From NCBI GenBank assembly GCA_037355855.1, contig CM074758.1, forward strand, positions 6,297,001 through 6,361,000: a DNA stretch of 64,000 nt, given 5' to 3'. The DNA comes from Pseudo-nitzschia pungens (taxonomy: Eukaryota; Bacillariophyta; Bacillariophyceae; Bacillariales; Bacillariaceae). Made by a program: the position numbers and the translations under genes. Numbering within the stretch: the first letter of the stretch is position 1; every line of letters starts with the position of its first letter. Below the pieces are notes generated by a model that was given only the letters and a program-made list of their open reading frames with translations, had not been told where the DNA came from and ran no database searches. Below, piece after piece: positions 42,892 to 54,517 of the stretch.

Positions 42892-44475
42892 GGTGGGGCT
42901 GGTATAGGCTGAATAGGCGTGTTGGCTCGGGCGCTGGTAGGCTTTCAGTATTAACCTGTATCTAGATGTACAGATGGGGGTATCCTGGAAACAGGGTACA
43001 GCAGCAACAACAAGGGTAACCTTGGTCTGGACAAGGAAAAGGTCCCTGGGGATCCAAAAAATATACTGGAGCACACCCACAAAAGTCACCGGGGAACTCA
43101 GAAATTTTTGCTAAAAAAACGAGCAAAATTTGTCTCACACTTGGAGCGCAAAACTCTGCGCGCGGAACTCTGCAAATCGTGTAGGCTACTCGTAGCTTGA
43201 AAATTGTGCAAATTTGAACAATTTTCAACTCCTGCAAATGTACCGTACGGTAGATGCAAATTCAAACTTGGAGCAATTCGAACTTGGAGCACTCGTGTAC
43301 CGTAGGCTTGTAGGCTTGTAAAATTTCGAGTCAAATATGATTCGATTTGAAATACAGCAGCCCACCTGGAAGCTGGTACCTTGAAAACAGGGGCTTTAGT
43401 AGGAACACTTAGGGACCGGGGGATATCAATGGCAGGGCACACTTAAAAGGCTCAGGAGGGAACTTGAAGTTCAAACTCGCGAGTACTTATAAGTGGAAAC
43501 AGTATCCAGGGGCAATTGGCTTGAAAACAGGGACCTTGAGCGAGATACTTAGGGACCAGGGAAGCTGCTTGCTTGAAAACAAGAGCTTTAGTAGAAACAC
43601 CTAGGGAAAAGGGGGGAGGCTTGTGTCTTGAAAACAGTGTCGAACTTGAAGTTCAAGTTGGGGTTGCTTAATAGCAAAAACATTTAGGGATCAGGGAACT
43701 CTCGAACACTTAGGGACCAGGGGAATTGTAGTCTTGAAAACAAGGGGCAGTAGTAGCTGTAGTCTTGGAAACAAGAGTGCACTAAGTAGAAGGTACTTAG
43801 GGATCGGTTGGTCTTGGCTTGAAAACAGATGTAGTAGGAGGAGCCTTAAGCGAAAACACTTAGGGACTGGGGGGCTTGGCTAGGAAACAGGGTAGCTCTT
43901 AAGTGATAGACACTTAAAAGAGCAGGGGGGCTTTTGGCTTGAAAAGAGGGAGGATACTGGAAGATATGCTCGCGCGAACTTGCAAATCTTCTAGAAGGGG
44001 GGGTGTATTTGTGTTCGATCTTGAAGAATGTAGAACGTTAAGTGGGTTCGACCTTGAAGAATGTGGAACATTAAGTGGGTATCACTTAAGGGGCTTGAAA
44101 GACTGTATAGCTCTAAATAATAAGGTAGCTTGAAAACAGATCGAAAAACAAACCGAGCTCGTAGACAAAGCAGAAACAGGAGCAGCTGTAGGATTAGTAC
44201 TGGGCTTGCTGTAGAAAATTATGTGTCGTGTTTCATGCTGCTTGTTGCTGTTGTTGCCGAATCGACCGACCGACAGGAAACAAGGAACCAAAGCAACCAA
44301 AGGAAGCAAGGGAAAGCCAAACAAACAGCAGAATCAGATAGGGGAGGTCTCTGTTAGTAGGTGTAGTGCTTGGTGTTGTTGTAGAAGCTTTAGAAGTGAG
44401 GGAGATATTAAAGGGGAATTGTGTGTAGAAATCTACGTGTTTTAAGTACTGGAACATTTCACGTCGCAAAATTGT

Positions 44476-44763
44476 AATTGACTGAATCCCATATGGGAAT
44501 CGAATATTATATATAGCCAGTCATGAATACATGTCAACATGTGTTCTAATTATTATGGTCGAGTCCCAGAAGGTGATATATGCCTAATCGTGGGAACCGA
44601 CAATGAATCAACATTTATGGCAAGAGCATGCCAAAATGTGGCTATGCTCGCGACCTCAAATTTTTTATGTTCTCATTCTTAATTCGCGTAACAATATTTC
44701 GCTAAGTATCTAAACATTCACAATTTTCATACCATTCTGTGATTTCTACTCTAGACCGTAACA
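44476..44763 (+). repeat. probable LTR upstream of the copia protease fragment
   Basis: The block between the LINE B 5' end and the copia frame ends TCTAGACCGTAACA and contains TGACTGAATCCCATATGGGAATCGA near its start. The TG...CA ends and its position fit an LTR. No second copy is in the window, and the exact left end is uncertain because it touches LINE B. Confidence 0.45.
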
Positions 44764-45185
44764 AGTCTGACAGCAGCTAGAAGAAAAGAATTGAATCTAA
44801 TGAGTCTCACCATCGTGCCCAAACGGGATAATCCGGGGGAACTGTTTCTAATGGTGGCCGAACAAACCAGAGTATTGACCTACGAGGAACAGAAACTGTA
44901 TAAAATAGAAGAAGATGTGTTGTCGGGGAGAATCAACAAGTTTCCAGACCAGTGGGAATTGTTATACAATGACAACGTGTTTGTATTTGACACAGGAGCA
45001 ACACAGACTTGCTCCTACAGCGGACGGGGAGCAGTCAACGTTCAAGCATCTTATTCAACCACAGTGATGCAGAGTGGAGAGGAAATAGGGCAGCAGAACA
45101 TTGGAGACATACGGATCGAAAAGATTGATAAGAATGGTGACAGATTGTATTCGGTAACTTTAAAGGACGTAATGATTGATCCCAT
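44764..45185 (+). pseudogene. Ty1/copia-like protease fragment
   Basis: The frame from about 44800 reads PDQWELLYNDNVFVFDTGATQTCS, a D-T-G-A aspartic protease active site. It is followed by VMQSGEEIGQQNIGDIR and YSVTLKDVMIDP, the conserved end of a copia protease domain. It starts only some 30 bp after the LTR-like block, so gag is missing. It breaks off at about 45185, where a transposase on the opposite strand begins. Confidence 0.6.
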
Positions 45186-46538
45186 CGACTGGGTCCACTA
45201 TCTGCCTTCAGCATCACACGGCGGCCAGGTTCATCTGTTGCATCCGGATAACAAGGAACCAAAACATTCTCAACGTAATAGATCAAAATGTTGGCATCGA
45301 TACTTCCGTCCTTGCTAAAGGCAACTGCAACAGGAAAGGACCGAATATCTTCAAGTTCGGTCGGCGAGTGTCCAAATTGTCCTTTGACATGTTTCATATT
45401 CATGATGAGGCATACCCTTACTATGGGCTCATCAGCATTGCTTGCTAACACAAATAATGGTGGGAGAGCTTCATTTTCGAAGTTGATTCCATACATGCAC
45501 GTGACCTTCTGGGAAGACTTGTTTGTTTGTCGTTGTGGATCAGGGAGGTTTGGATTGTTCGGAACAGCTGCTGGTCTTCCTCCTCTGCCATTCTTTGATC
45601 CATCAAGAGAGAATCCCATCTCATCAAACTGAAGGATCCGACGTTTCTGACCCGGCAAGAACACCACATTGCCCTTGATAGTCTTTTCTCTCTCATCGAC
45701 GGGCCATTGAGCAAAGCCTAGTAGCACCAGCCAATCCTCCCAATTCTTGTAGTGTCTGTTCTGATTGTCCCACGTCAACCAAGCTGCACGCAATGCCTCT
45801 CGATAGTCTGGTGACGAGAGCTTGCATGTCCGTGAGAGTTCACTCTGGATACGTCGATAGAAAGAGTTGCTTGGTAGCTGTTTCTACTCCATCTTGTTCA
45901 GCTTATGTTCACCGATCCCTGTTATGGCGGAAAAACATCATTTTTGTGGCGATTCAATCGATTTGGATCACAGTTTGTCTGTTCAAACTTGATTGGGACA
46001 AGTGAGACAAGCTCACATAGCAACTGAAAGTCCTCCTCCACAAATTACGCCTTTCCGGCCTTTTTTTTTTGGGCGACTGCCCCCACTTGACCTTTCCCTG
46101 AGACTTTGATTCAACTCACTGCCAGCAATTAGTTCTGCTCCAAAACATTCATTGATACGGCTCGCAATTTTTTTCAGCTGAATCGAAGCCTTTGAGGGGA
46201 AATTTATCTCTTCGATGCGCGTGAGGAATGATGAACCAACTTTGATTGCTGTACCACGAGCATCCTGCATGATTTGTGTCCTCTGTTCTTGCAGACTGTG
46301 CCTCGTTTGCAGTTCTTTGCTTCTCTTGAAACATCGTGAGCTTCGAAAACTTGGATTGATTTTGATGACGAAGAGGAACCGGTTGGGTTGCCAAAGTAGA
46401 CAGACTGCCTCCTGATACTGTAGTGGATTTGGAGGAGCTCTCAGCAGTTGAAAGGGGAGATAGTAATGTCATAGTTGCTAATAAAACTCTGTTGTCGGGG
46501 GGGGTTGTTTGAATTTCAATTGTGTCGGCCCGATTCAA
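45186..46538 (-). pseudogene. decayed DDE transposase
   Basis: The best part (45793-45186) reads RRILQFDEMGFSLDGSKNGRGGRPA and, at its end, RRVMLKADSGPSR. These are the first and second Asp regions of a DDE transposase type common in stramenopile genomes. The third acidic residue is lost at the copia junction. Upstream, 46538-46013 gives two further frames (with QEKQRTANEAQSARTED and LTRIEEINFPSKASIQLKKIASRIN) that look like its N-terminal half in shifted phases. Frameshifts and truncation make it inactive. The superfamily is not certain. Confidence 0.55.
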
Positions 46539-47974
46539 TTGGGCTCACCTATCAGTTGGTGGCGCAACTATCGGTGGCGCATCTGGCATGGATATAACAG
46601 CAGAAGAATTTGGAGTTTGGTTGTTTTGGGTTTTCCCCTCCTCGTTTTTGGGGGCACAATATTGGGACGCATGCTCTGTAGACTTTGCCTGATCCTTTGT
46701 TTCGGCGTATGGGAATCTGCCAGGCGCATAGCATCCCCCCCCCCGCCCAGTTTTTCCACCCCCCTTTTTAGATCGAAAAGTCACGGAATCAATCGCGCAA
46801 GGTCCTTTTTAGTCAGATTTGGTAGAGAATTGGGGACTTGCTCATGATGCAATACACCCGCTTGAAACGATCTTTTGTAGGGACATAAACCACTGCGATA
46901 TGTTAATCTGCGGAGCACAATGGCCGTTTCGATGGAATCACCATCATTGCAAGTTTCTCAATTGCAAGTGACGGCAAATATTAGCCAACCGAGCTGTAAA
47001 AGTGGGGATGGTTCACATGGTGAAAGCGAAGGGAAGCAGCATCTTTGATGTATTGTTGTTCCAAAAGCTCAGTCATGGTGAACAACTGGGTGAGAAATGA
47101 TGAATGGGAAAACACAACTATTCCTATTACAGACTTCCAAGGGAGTCTTCCGGTATGTGTACTCACCATTTTTCAACCCAAGGGGAGTGTATCGTTTGCG
47201 TCGACTGAAATATTTCAAGCACATGGTAGGTTGGCGCTTGGAAAACTGGTCTGGGTCCTGGGAGAGTAGCGCCATTGTCCGGGGAGAGTTTCTTTGTTTC
47301 GGTGTTTACAAAATTACAGTTTTGAGAGCAACTGAAGTGGATCAAAAAAAATGAACGCCTTTAGAAGAAGTGGGAAAAATTCCAGATTTTTTGTGTTCCC
47401 ACGGTAAAGCGCGCAAAATTCGAAAAATTGATTCCAAAGAGGTGTAGAAATGTGTAGGAAATGTACTATTCCTACAAAAAATGAAATTTTGGTCGTTGTT
47501 CTATATTTTGTCGGCAGCAGGTCAGAGCAAGCCGAGCTGCTGTTGCAGGCGTGGAAATCCAGATTTTTGTGCAATTGATACTTTCTCTTTTGTGTCACTT
47601 CTTCGGGAGGGTTTGAAGAGCAAAAACAAGCGCTTTTTGTTGTTAATAGACTTGCCGCCCACAAGAAATGGCTCAACCTTCCCGAGAACAAATAAAAGGT
47701 GTCGTCATTGGAGCTGCATCAGGGAGTTGGAGTATTCTTTGCTGGAATCGTAGGACGATCCAACGGAAGAATTGGGTCGGAGAGCTTGCTGTTTGGGTTG
47801 AGTCTTCTCTGCAGGGTACGGAGATTCTGTAGATTCTGGTACTGTTGGAACAAAAGGAGAAGGAATAAAGGTCTCCAGCAACAAGGAATTACAGCAAAGA
47901 ATAGGAGCTCATTTTCGAAGAAATCGACTTTGCAAACGCTCTGAACAGAACAACGTTGTAATTTAATCATTCAT
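46539..47974. other. no recognisable gene
   Basis: Open frames here are short and overlap on both strands without domain-like content. A run of C with G-rich complement lies at 46733-46745. 47640-47975 precedes an ATG and may be the leader of the fragment at 47976. Confidence 0.4.
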
Positions 47975-47975
47975 C

Positions 47976-48140
47976 ATGGCGTCCCAAAACAGCAAAAATC
48001 ACTCCAAGGAGGAGAAGTTGAACAAAGAAGAAGTCCTCAAGGATGATCCAGTACCATTTAGGTACTGGGATAATACGAGGTTAGAGAACTGCTCCATAGG
48101 ATCAAAATATCTCCAGGCTGAAAAGTTCAGACCAAGTTCG
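47976..48140 (+). pseudogene. N-terminal fragment of an unidentified ORF cut by an LTR
   Basis: ATG 47976 starts MASQNSKNHSKEEKLNKEE and continues VPFRYWDNTRLENCSIGSKYLQ until the LTR at 48141. In-frame codons beyond that are LTR sequence. The protein is not recognised. It may be the start of another retroelement frame. Confidence 0.35.
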
Positions 48141-48409
48141 TGTGACATGCTGGCGTAGCATGAAAAGCACGATTAATAATTAAAAACCGAATCCCACATA
48201 CTTGAGCTGACCGGTGTTTGAATACAAATATTCAAACTGTACGCCGGACGCTCCAGCAATGCATGTGTGCCATTATTCAAATATAAAGCACGGCGCGCGT
48301 TTGTATATTCAAACGTTCACATAAAAAATCGTAACGCTCGCTTAAGAGTCGAAACTTTAGTCACAATTTGTTACTACTCCCAATTTTTCTACCTTAGAGT
48401 GTAGAAACA
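48141..48409 (+). repeat. gypsy-type LTR (5' LTR), 269 bp
   Basis: TGTGACATGC...GTAGAAACA, homologous over its length to 4601-4861. It is followed at once by CAGTAATTACTG, the same junction seen after the LTR of the gag-only element, and then by a leader and a gag start. It is therefore a 5' LTR. Confidence 0.8.
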
Positions 48410-48529
48410 CAGTAATTACTGTTTATCTCAAAAAACGTAGGAAAAACAGTAGAACTCAGTACTGAACCAAAACAATCGAATAAACAACCCTTATCCTCAA
48501 CAACAGAGGCACGTTGTATCTCCAACAAG

Positions 48530-48725
48530 ATGTCCGGTATCTACAGAGACCCCCCATCACCTACAAGAGCTCCCTTCGATCGCACCAAGCCCAAGCTGTT
48601 ACTCTGTACAACGTCGAACGAGGCCGAACCGAAACCGCATGAAGGTCCCCCTCTTCACGGACGCCGGAGGGCTAGAAGAATTGCTCTTTGTGGAGAAGAG
48701 TCTTTCAGAAATGCTGCCAACTATC
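48530..48725 (+). pseudogene. gypsy gag N-terminus, cut by the assembly gap
   Basis: ATG 48530 gives MSGIYRDPPSPTRAPFD, matching the gag at 33807. After a shift of frame near 48625, VPLFTDAGGLEELLFVE matches VPLFTNTGGLEELLHTE. So this copy has a frameshift, and it is truncated by the run of N. Confidence 0.7.
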
Positions 48726-49225
48726 NNNNNNNNNNNNNNNNNNNNNNNNNNNNNNNNNNNNNNNNNNNNNNNNNNNNNNNNNNNNNNNNNNNNNNNNNNN
48801 NNNNNNNNNNNNNNNNNNNNNNNNNNNNNNNNNNNNNNNNNNNNNNNNNNNNNNNNNNNNNNNNNNNNNNNNNNNNNNNNNNNNNNNNNNNNNNNNNNNN
48901 NNNNNNNNNNNNNNNNNNNNNNNNNNNNNNNNNNNNNNNNNNNNNNNNNNNNNNNNNNNNNNNNNNNNNNNNNNNNNNNNNNNNNNNNNNNNNNNNNNNN
49001 NNNNNNNNNNNNNNNNNNNNNNNNNNNNNNNNNNNNNNNNNNNNNNNNNNNNNNNNNNNNNNNNNNNNNNNNNNNNNNNNNNNNNNNNNNNNNNNNNNNN
49101 NNNNNNNNNNNNNNNNNNNNNNNNNNNNNNNNNNNNNNNNNNNNNNNNNNNNNNNNNNNNNNNNNNNNNNNNNNNNNNNNNNNNNNNNNNNNNNNNNNNN
49201 NNNNNNNNNNNNNNNNNNNNNNNNN
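48726..49225. other. assembly gap (500 N)
   Basis: Exactly 500 undetermined bases, probably a placeholder of unknown true size. It separates retroelement sequence from the 3' half of clpB. Confidence 1.
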
Positions 49226-50945
49226 TCGTAGTCTGATTGGAGAGATAGACGTTCCATTTCAATTTGAATGATGCGGCGGTCGATCTCATCAAGAACTGTA
49301 GGTTTAGAGGTTAGTTCGTTTTTTAATTTGGCACATGCTTCGTCTACTAGATCGATCGCTTTATCTGGCAAAAACCGATCAGGAATGTACCTGTGACTTA
49401 GTTTAGCAGCAGCCAGAAGAGCTTCGTCTCGGATTCGGACACCATGATGGGTTTCATAGCGGGGCTTCAGTCCACGGAGAATACTAACGGTATCTTCGGG
49501 CGATGGCTGATCGATGGTGACTTGTTGGAATCGACGTTCCAACGCTTTGTCCTTCTCGATATATTGTCGGTACTCGTTGATTGTGGTTGCGCCGATACAC
49601 CTTAGTTGTCCGCGAGCTAGAGCGGGTTTCAGCAAGTTGGATGCGTCCATCGATCCCGAAGCGGCACCTGCCCCAACGACGGTATGCATCTCATCGATGA
49701 AAAGAATGATCTCACCTTCACTATTCTGAACTTCTTCCAAAACAGACTTCAAGCGTTCTTCAAATTCACCACGCATGCTAGCTCCGGCTACCAATGCCGC
49801 CAAGTCAAGCCCGATCAGTTTGCATCCTTGCAAGGTGTCGGGAACATCACCCGCCACCATTCGCTGCGCAATACCTTCGGCGATTGCAGTCTTTCCCACT
49901 GTGTCAGAGTGATGACGAATGTCGAAAAGCTGTGAGAGGACTCAATTTCAATGTTACATTTTGTTCACATTACCGCAATTACCTAGGATTTACAACCGTT
50001 CCAAAGCGGAAAAATTATCAACTTACCACCCGGATCACCAATCAAAACAGGATTGTTCTTCGTTCGACGACTCAAGATTTGAATGGCACGACGAATTTCA
50101 TCATCACGTCCGATGACTGGATCGAGCTTTCCTTGCTCTGCTCGTTCTGTGAAGTCTATGCCGTATTTAAGCAATGCGTCGTAGTTATTTTCGGCGGAGC
50201 GAGAAATGATCGGCCCGCTCTTCTCTCTCATTTTCACTATTGCATCCGAGACGTCTGTGTACTTTATGTTTTGTTTCAAAAATGCTTTGGTCGTGAAACG
50301 GTCGTCTTCCTTGACTAATCCCAGCAATAGCGCTTCAGCAGACACAAATGAATCGCCCAGGGTAGATTTTGCGCTTCGAGCGGCCTCCAGCACTCGGGGA
50401 AGGCTATAACCCATTGTTTTTTGTTGGGATGCTGTGTCTCCCTGCATTTTCGGTTGTTGCGCGAGATGCGTTTCTAATTCTTGTCGAAGAACCTTGACGT
50501 CGCACTTGACGTCCTTCAAGACTTTCTCAACTGCCTTTCGGGCGGATTCGGCATCATCACCAGCTTTGTGTTTGACTGGATTGAGTAAAAGATCCAACAA
50601 AATAGGACTTTCGACAGTTGACGTTTGGTAGAAATCGGCTGCCTTCGTTAGAGCGGCGACGACTGCCCATCCTGCTTCGGTGTATTTTTGTTCGTTAAAA
50701 TCGTCAGACGACATTTGCAAAGTAGAACTGAATGGGAACTTGCTCTTGATCGACCTCGACCTTTGTCGGCCGGCAATCAATTCTCGATCAGTCAGAGACA
50801 AGGGCTTTAGTGGGCCAGGATGAGTAGGTTGGCGAAGTATGCGAGGTGCAAAAGCGTTTGTGCCGGAAGAGGAAAGTCCACTGAATGCGGTGGTAGCCGA
50901 CAAAATTGCGATAACCGCCGAGCGGTGTTTGTTCAAAATCATCAT
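49226..50945 (-). CDS. clpB: ClpB-type chaperone, plastid-targeted (3' end in gap)
   Basis: Exon 1 is 50945-50027 and exon 2 starts at 49898. The 128-bp GT-AG intron (49899-50026) splits Walker A between GDPG and VGKT. Start ATG 50945 gives a signal peptide ([21 protein letters not shown]) and then SGTNAFAPR, the diatom plastid motif with Phe at the predicted cleavage site. A longer open frame to 50981 lacks this logic. A Clp N-domain (about residues 80-230) precedes AAA-1, which has Walker A, Walker B (IILFIDE) and ERRFQQV with arginine-finger context. The frame enters the middle coiled-coil ([14 protein letters not shown]) and is lost in the gap, so AAA-2 is missing. ClpB disaggregates proteins with ATP, here in the plastid stroma. 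Confidence 0.93.
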
Positions 50946-50981
50946 TTTGGTCGTTGCTTGTTTGAAGTCAGCTCGATTCAA

Positions 50982-53900
50982 CGCCGGTTAGATGGATGTA
51001 TCTTTGAACTTTGCTGGAGTATAAGGTACCTGTCCTTATCTTCTATAGTTTGGCTCGATTAACGTTGTCGCAGACTGACAATGTTAGGTGAAACAATGAA
51101 GTGATATTGTTGTCGCGAGCTTTTAGTTGGCGTCTCTTGTTCCGTTTCTCAGAAACCACAGATTGCGTTTTGTGAGAGTAACAAGGTACGTACAACACGA
51201 AGTGTTTTTTTTTCCAAAATGTACCGGTACGTACCTTACCGGTACCTTAGCGAGTGATTCAAGCTCTGAGAAATTCATTTTTACTCCGCTGTACTTCGTA
51301 CGAGTACCGGAAAGGGTAAGATTACAGTAATCTTAAGGTCTTACTTGCACTTATTTTTTACTATTCATCCTTTTTGAAAACCCTCGTGCGTGCGCATCAT
51401 TATTATTTGCATGCGTCCACCTCACGATTAAAAAAATCATACTCATCGTTTTGTGTGGCTGACTACGGTACGGTAACTTACGTAACTTACTGTCCGTTCA
51501 ACATCATCTCACCGTGATTCAAAATCGTTTCTTTCGATTTCCACGCTTTTCTTCGAATGTCGCACAAGTTGGTGGATCATTCTAGAAGTGGGTAAGAGTA
51601 AGGTTACGGTAACTTACTCGTACAGTAAGAATGTGGTCGAAGTTGTAGAGTTTAGGGGTAAGGTTAAGGTTAATGTTTATGAATCAATCAATTACGAAAG
51701 GATTAAAAGGCAAAAACTTACGAGCACTGACCCAGTCGTACGATACGCACTTAATTCTGTACATACAGTAATTACAGTAACTTACCGGTAAACCTTACCG
51801 GTACATTTCAATAAGATCTTACTTAAAATACGAAGTGCATGTTTGGGGTTTGCTGCTGTGTTCCAGGTGGCAGAGTGTCAGACGATCTTGGAGTGACTTT
51901 AAAATTTAGAATTAGTTGGTTATTGCTGAAAACAGGAACATGATGTTCCTGGTATATGAATGGGGTTAGGAATGTCCCACCAGGGGCTTAGTGTAAAGAT
52001 ATTCGCTCGTCAGCAAATAAAAGGTGATAACAATAACAACAGGATAGGACGGAGTCCCAGCAAATCGTGAGACTACAGTGTGTACTGTCTAGTCTATTGC
52101 ATACACTCAAACACTACAACAAGATACTCTCCTAGAGGTGCATCGGAATCATCGGAAGGGGAGGGCTTGATAGGTGTCTTATTTTAAAGGAAAAAGAATA
52201 GTGGAGGGAGCTGAGCCGAAGCGCTCAGCTCACTAAATCAGTGTGACAGCGCTGCGCTATAGTTAGTGAGCGTTAGCTCGCTTGCGCTCGCTAGCGCTAA
52301 CTCGCTAAATAACTGTTTGGGCCAGGTGTCCGGTCATGGTACATATTGTACACCAATGACCTGACCCCGGCGGTAGCATCGTATCTTAGCATGGTATCAT
52401 GGTAGTTTAGCAGCTTCCAGTGTCTCATAGCATTAGCAACCCTAACCCTGTAGCATTTAGCTACACCGTAACAGTGCTATACTCGGGGTACGTACGATTG
52501 GTACAGATCGTACGCGACGGCCCTAGTAAGTTCTGCTAGCATCCATACTAAGCAGGATATGTCTGTTGCTAAGCCTGTTGCTAAGTCTGTTGCTAAGCCT
52601 GTTGCTAAGCCTGTTGCTAACCATTTAGCACACAGCTCAGCACTCAGCTCAGCACCTGTTAGTCAGCTACTGGGTGCTGCTGTCTGTAGCCCCAGTACAC
52701 TCTCCTACACAGGAGCCTTGCTAGCACAGATCATAGCACCCACCTTGAATATCTTCATAGTCCCCGTGATTCATGCTAGTGGTCCTGTACTGAGTGACTA
52801 TACTGGTCCCCGGAAACAGATACTCCCAGGGGAACACCAGTACTCTTGCTTGTTGTACCAGGACACTTAGATGGATCATAACAGAATTCAGGGATGTGTC
52901 CATATAACTTGTCAGAGATCAAACTGCATCAAATATTGCAGTTTCCTATCAGAGGCCCGGCTGATTTGTAGTAAAAAAAGAGGGGGGTGAACCATAGGAC
53001 GTTTTGTCCTTGATTCGATTCCTTAACACATACAAGGAGATCAATCAGCCTTACTACTACTACTACTAGTTTGATATTTGATCATCAGCAAGAGATATGA
53101 AGAAGACAACAGAAACAGCAATAACAGCAGCCCACGGACTGCTGGCAAACAGTGAGTCTACAGGGGGATACTGTTCAAGCGCTATTGTATATGCTCAGAT
53201 ACTACAAGACACTCCCCTAGAGGTACAATAGTATTAGTCAATAGTGGGGGCATGATTTAGTGCTTGATTTAAAGGAGTTAGCTCAGCTCAGCTCAGCTCT
53301 GTATTTGTGACATCATCTTGTTCCCTTGTAGCATAGCACTCCAGCATGGGCATGGTGATACCAATGCTGGTGGTATGCATCTTAGTACTACTACTACTAG
53401 TAGTAGTAGTAGTATTACTAGCATCATTTCATGTATTTGTACAATACTACTAGTTCCATGAGAACATCTAAACAAGTGTGAGCTCTGGTATATCAAACAA
53501 ACAATCACATCTGGAAATACATGCTAGCGCCTATCAGGACAGTACTCTAGGTAGTACCAGTAGTAGTATCCTGGCAGCCTTGCACCAACACCCCCCTGTT
53601 TCACTAGTACTAGTACTAGTACTAGTATTGCTGCTTGTTTTGTTGGCTAGGGGAAGTACCCCTGTTGTTGCTGCTAAGGCATGTTTTCAAAGTTCAAGTT
53701 TATTGTTGTTACCCTAGCCGGTCTGTGAATCTGCTCTTTAGATTGGCCGAAGAGATGTCAAGTAAAATCAGATAAGCATCTAAAGAAAAAATCGATGTCA
53801 AATTTTATCACGTGAAGTTTTCCACTTGCAAATATTTTTGTGATGCGTTCTACTGGTCTTAGGCATCGCTCACACCCATCTGAGTGAGAGTGAATGCCAT

Positions 53901-54517
53901 GTAGGATTGTACGTGTGTTTCCCTGGTACTCATTCTTTTTTGTAACCAAATGAGTTTTGCGCGCGCCGAATGAGCCCACGTAGAAATTCTACATGTTTTC
54001 TGGTACTCATTCTTTTTAGTTGCATACTGTGTAGTTACCATCACGGTGTGCGCGCCTTTTCATCGTTGCATTCTAGTAATGAGTTGTGTAGGGTTACGTA
54101 AGGTTACCGATAAGGTTACTCTGTGGTAAGATTAAGGTTACTAAGATTACGGTAAGATTTAACCTCACTTCGATGAGAAAAAATATGAAGTAAACCTTAC
54201 TCGTAACCTTACCGGTAAGCCTTACTCCTTAGGAGTAAGATACCGGTACTTAAGGTTACGAGTAAGTCACAGCCGTGTCGAAAATAACCATACCGGTACC
54301 TTACTCTTACCGATTACTAACTTGTTCGAAGTCCGTGACCTCACCAGTAATCTTACCGGTAGCGGTACTATCCATTACCGTCGATACGAGAAAACCATTA
54401 TGTTCACCCGATACGACTTTCAAGTACACTTCCGACCCTGTTGCATATCTAGTCTCCCCCTCCAAGTGCTCATTTTTCCTCTCTCCGTAAGTATCCTTCC
54501 CTCCCGAGCAAGCCACG
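50982..54517. other. intergenic DNA, repeat-rich, no gene recognised
   Basis: Contains clusters of TACCGGTAAG/CTTACCGGTA words (51180-51340, 51595-51830, 54080-54400), a hairpin-rich block at 52205-52310, and a repeat shared with 8140-8245 at 52318-52420. There are also five tandem 12-bp GTTGCTAAGCCT units at 52563-52622, CTACTA/TAGTAG runs at 53385-53415 and ACTAGT repeats at 53606-53625. Two diverged copies of a roughly 150-bp block start near 52020 and 53100 and include ACTCTCCTAGAGGT / ACTCCCCTAGAGGT. The frame at 52559-52870 is repeat-derived. Confidence 0.5.

Larger units (their letters stand above)
41503..44475 (-). mobile_element. LINE copy B: 5' part, split by LINE A and an LTR fragment
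   Basis: 41503-41556 matches ORF1 of LINE A around 37629-37672 and 41999-42891 matches ORF1 from about 37688 to its ATG. 42892-44475 matches the LINE A 5' UTR, but without the monomer array. The last stretch (about 44010-44475) is nearly identical to 41025-41502, and both end CGTCGCAAAATTGT, which marks the LINE 5' end. The 41557-41998 interval is inserted LTR-element DNA. The remaining ORF1 piece of this copy lies at 13995-14493. Confidence 0.85.

Noticed and set aside
41138..44469. Matching short frames at 41138-41350/44130-44357 and 41242-41532/44233-44469
   Set aside because: They are the two copies of the LINE 5' UTR. Conservation reflects the duplication, not coding selection.
52559..52870. 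103-codon frame starting MSVAKPVAKSVAKPVAK
   Set aside because: The start is a 12-bp tandem repeat and the rest is unstructured. There is no support for a gene.
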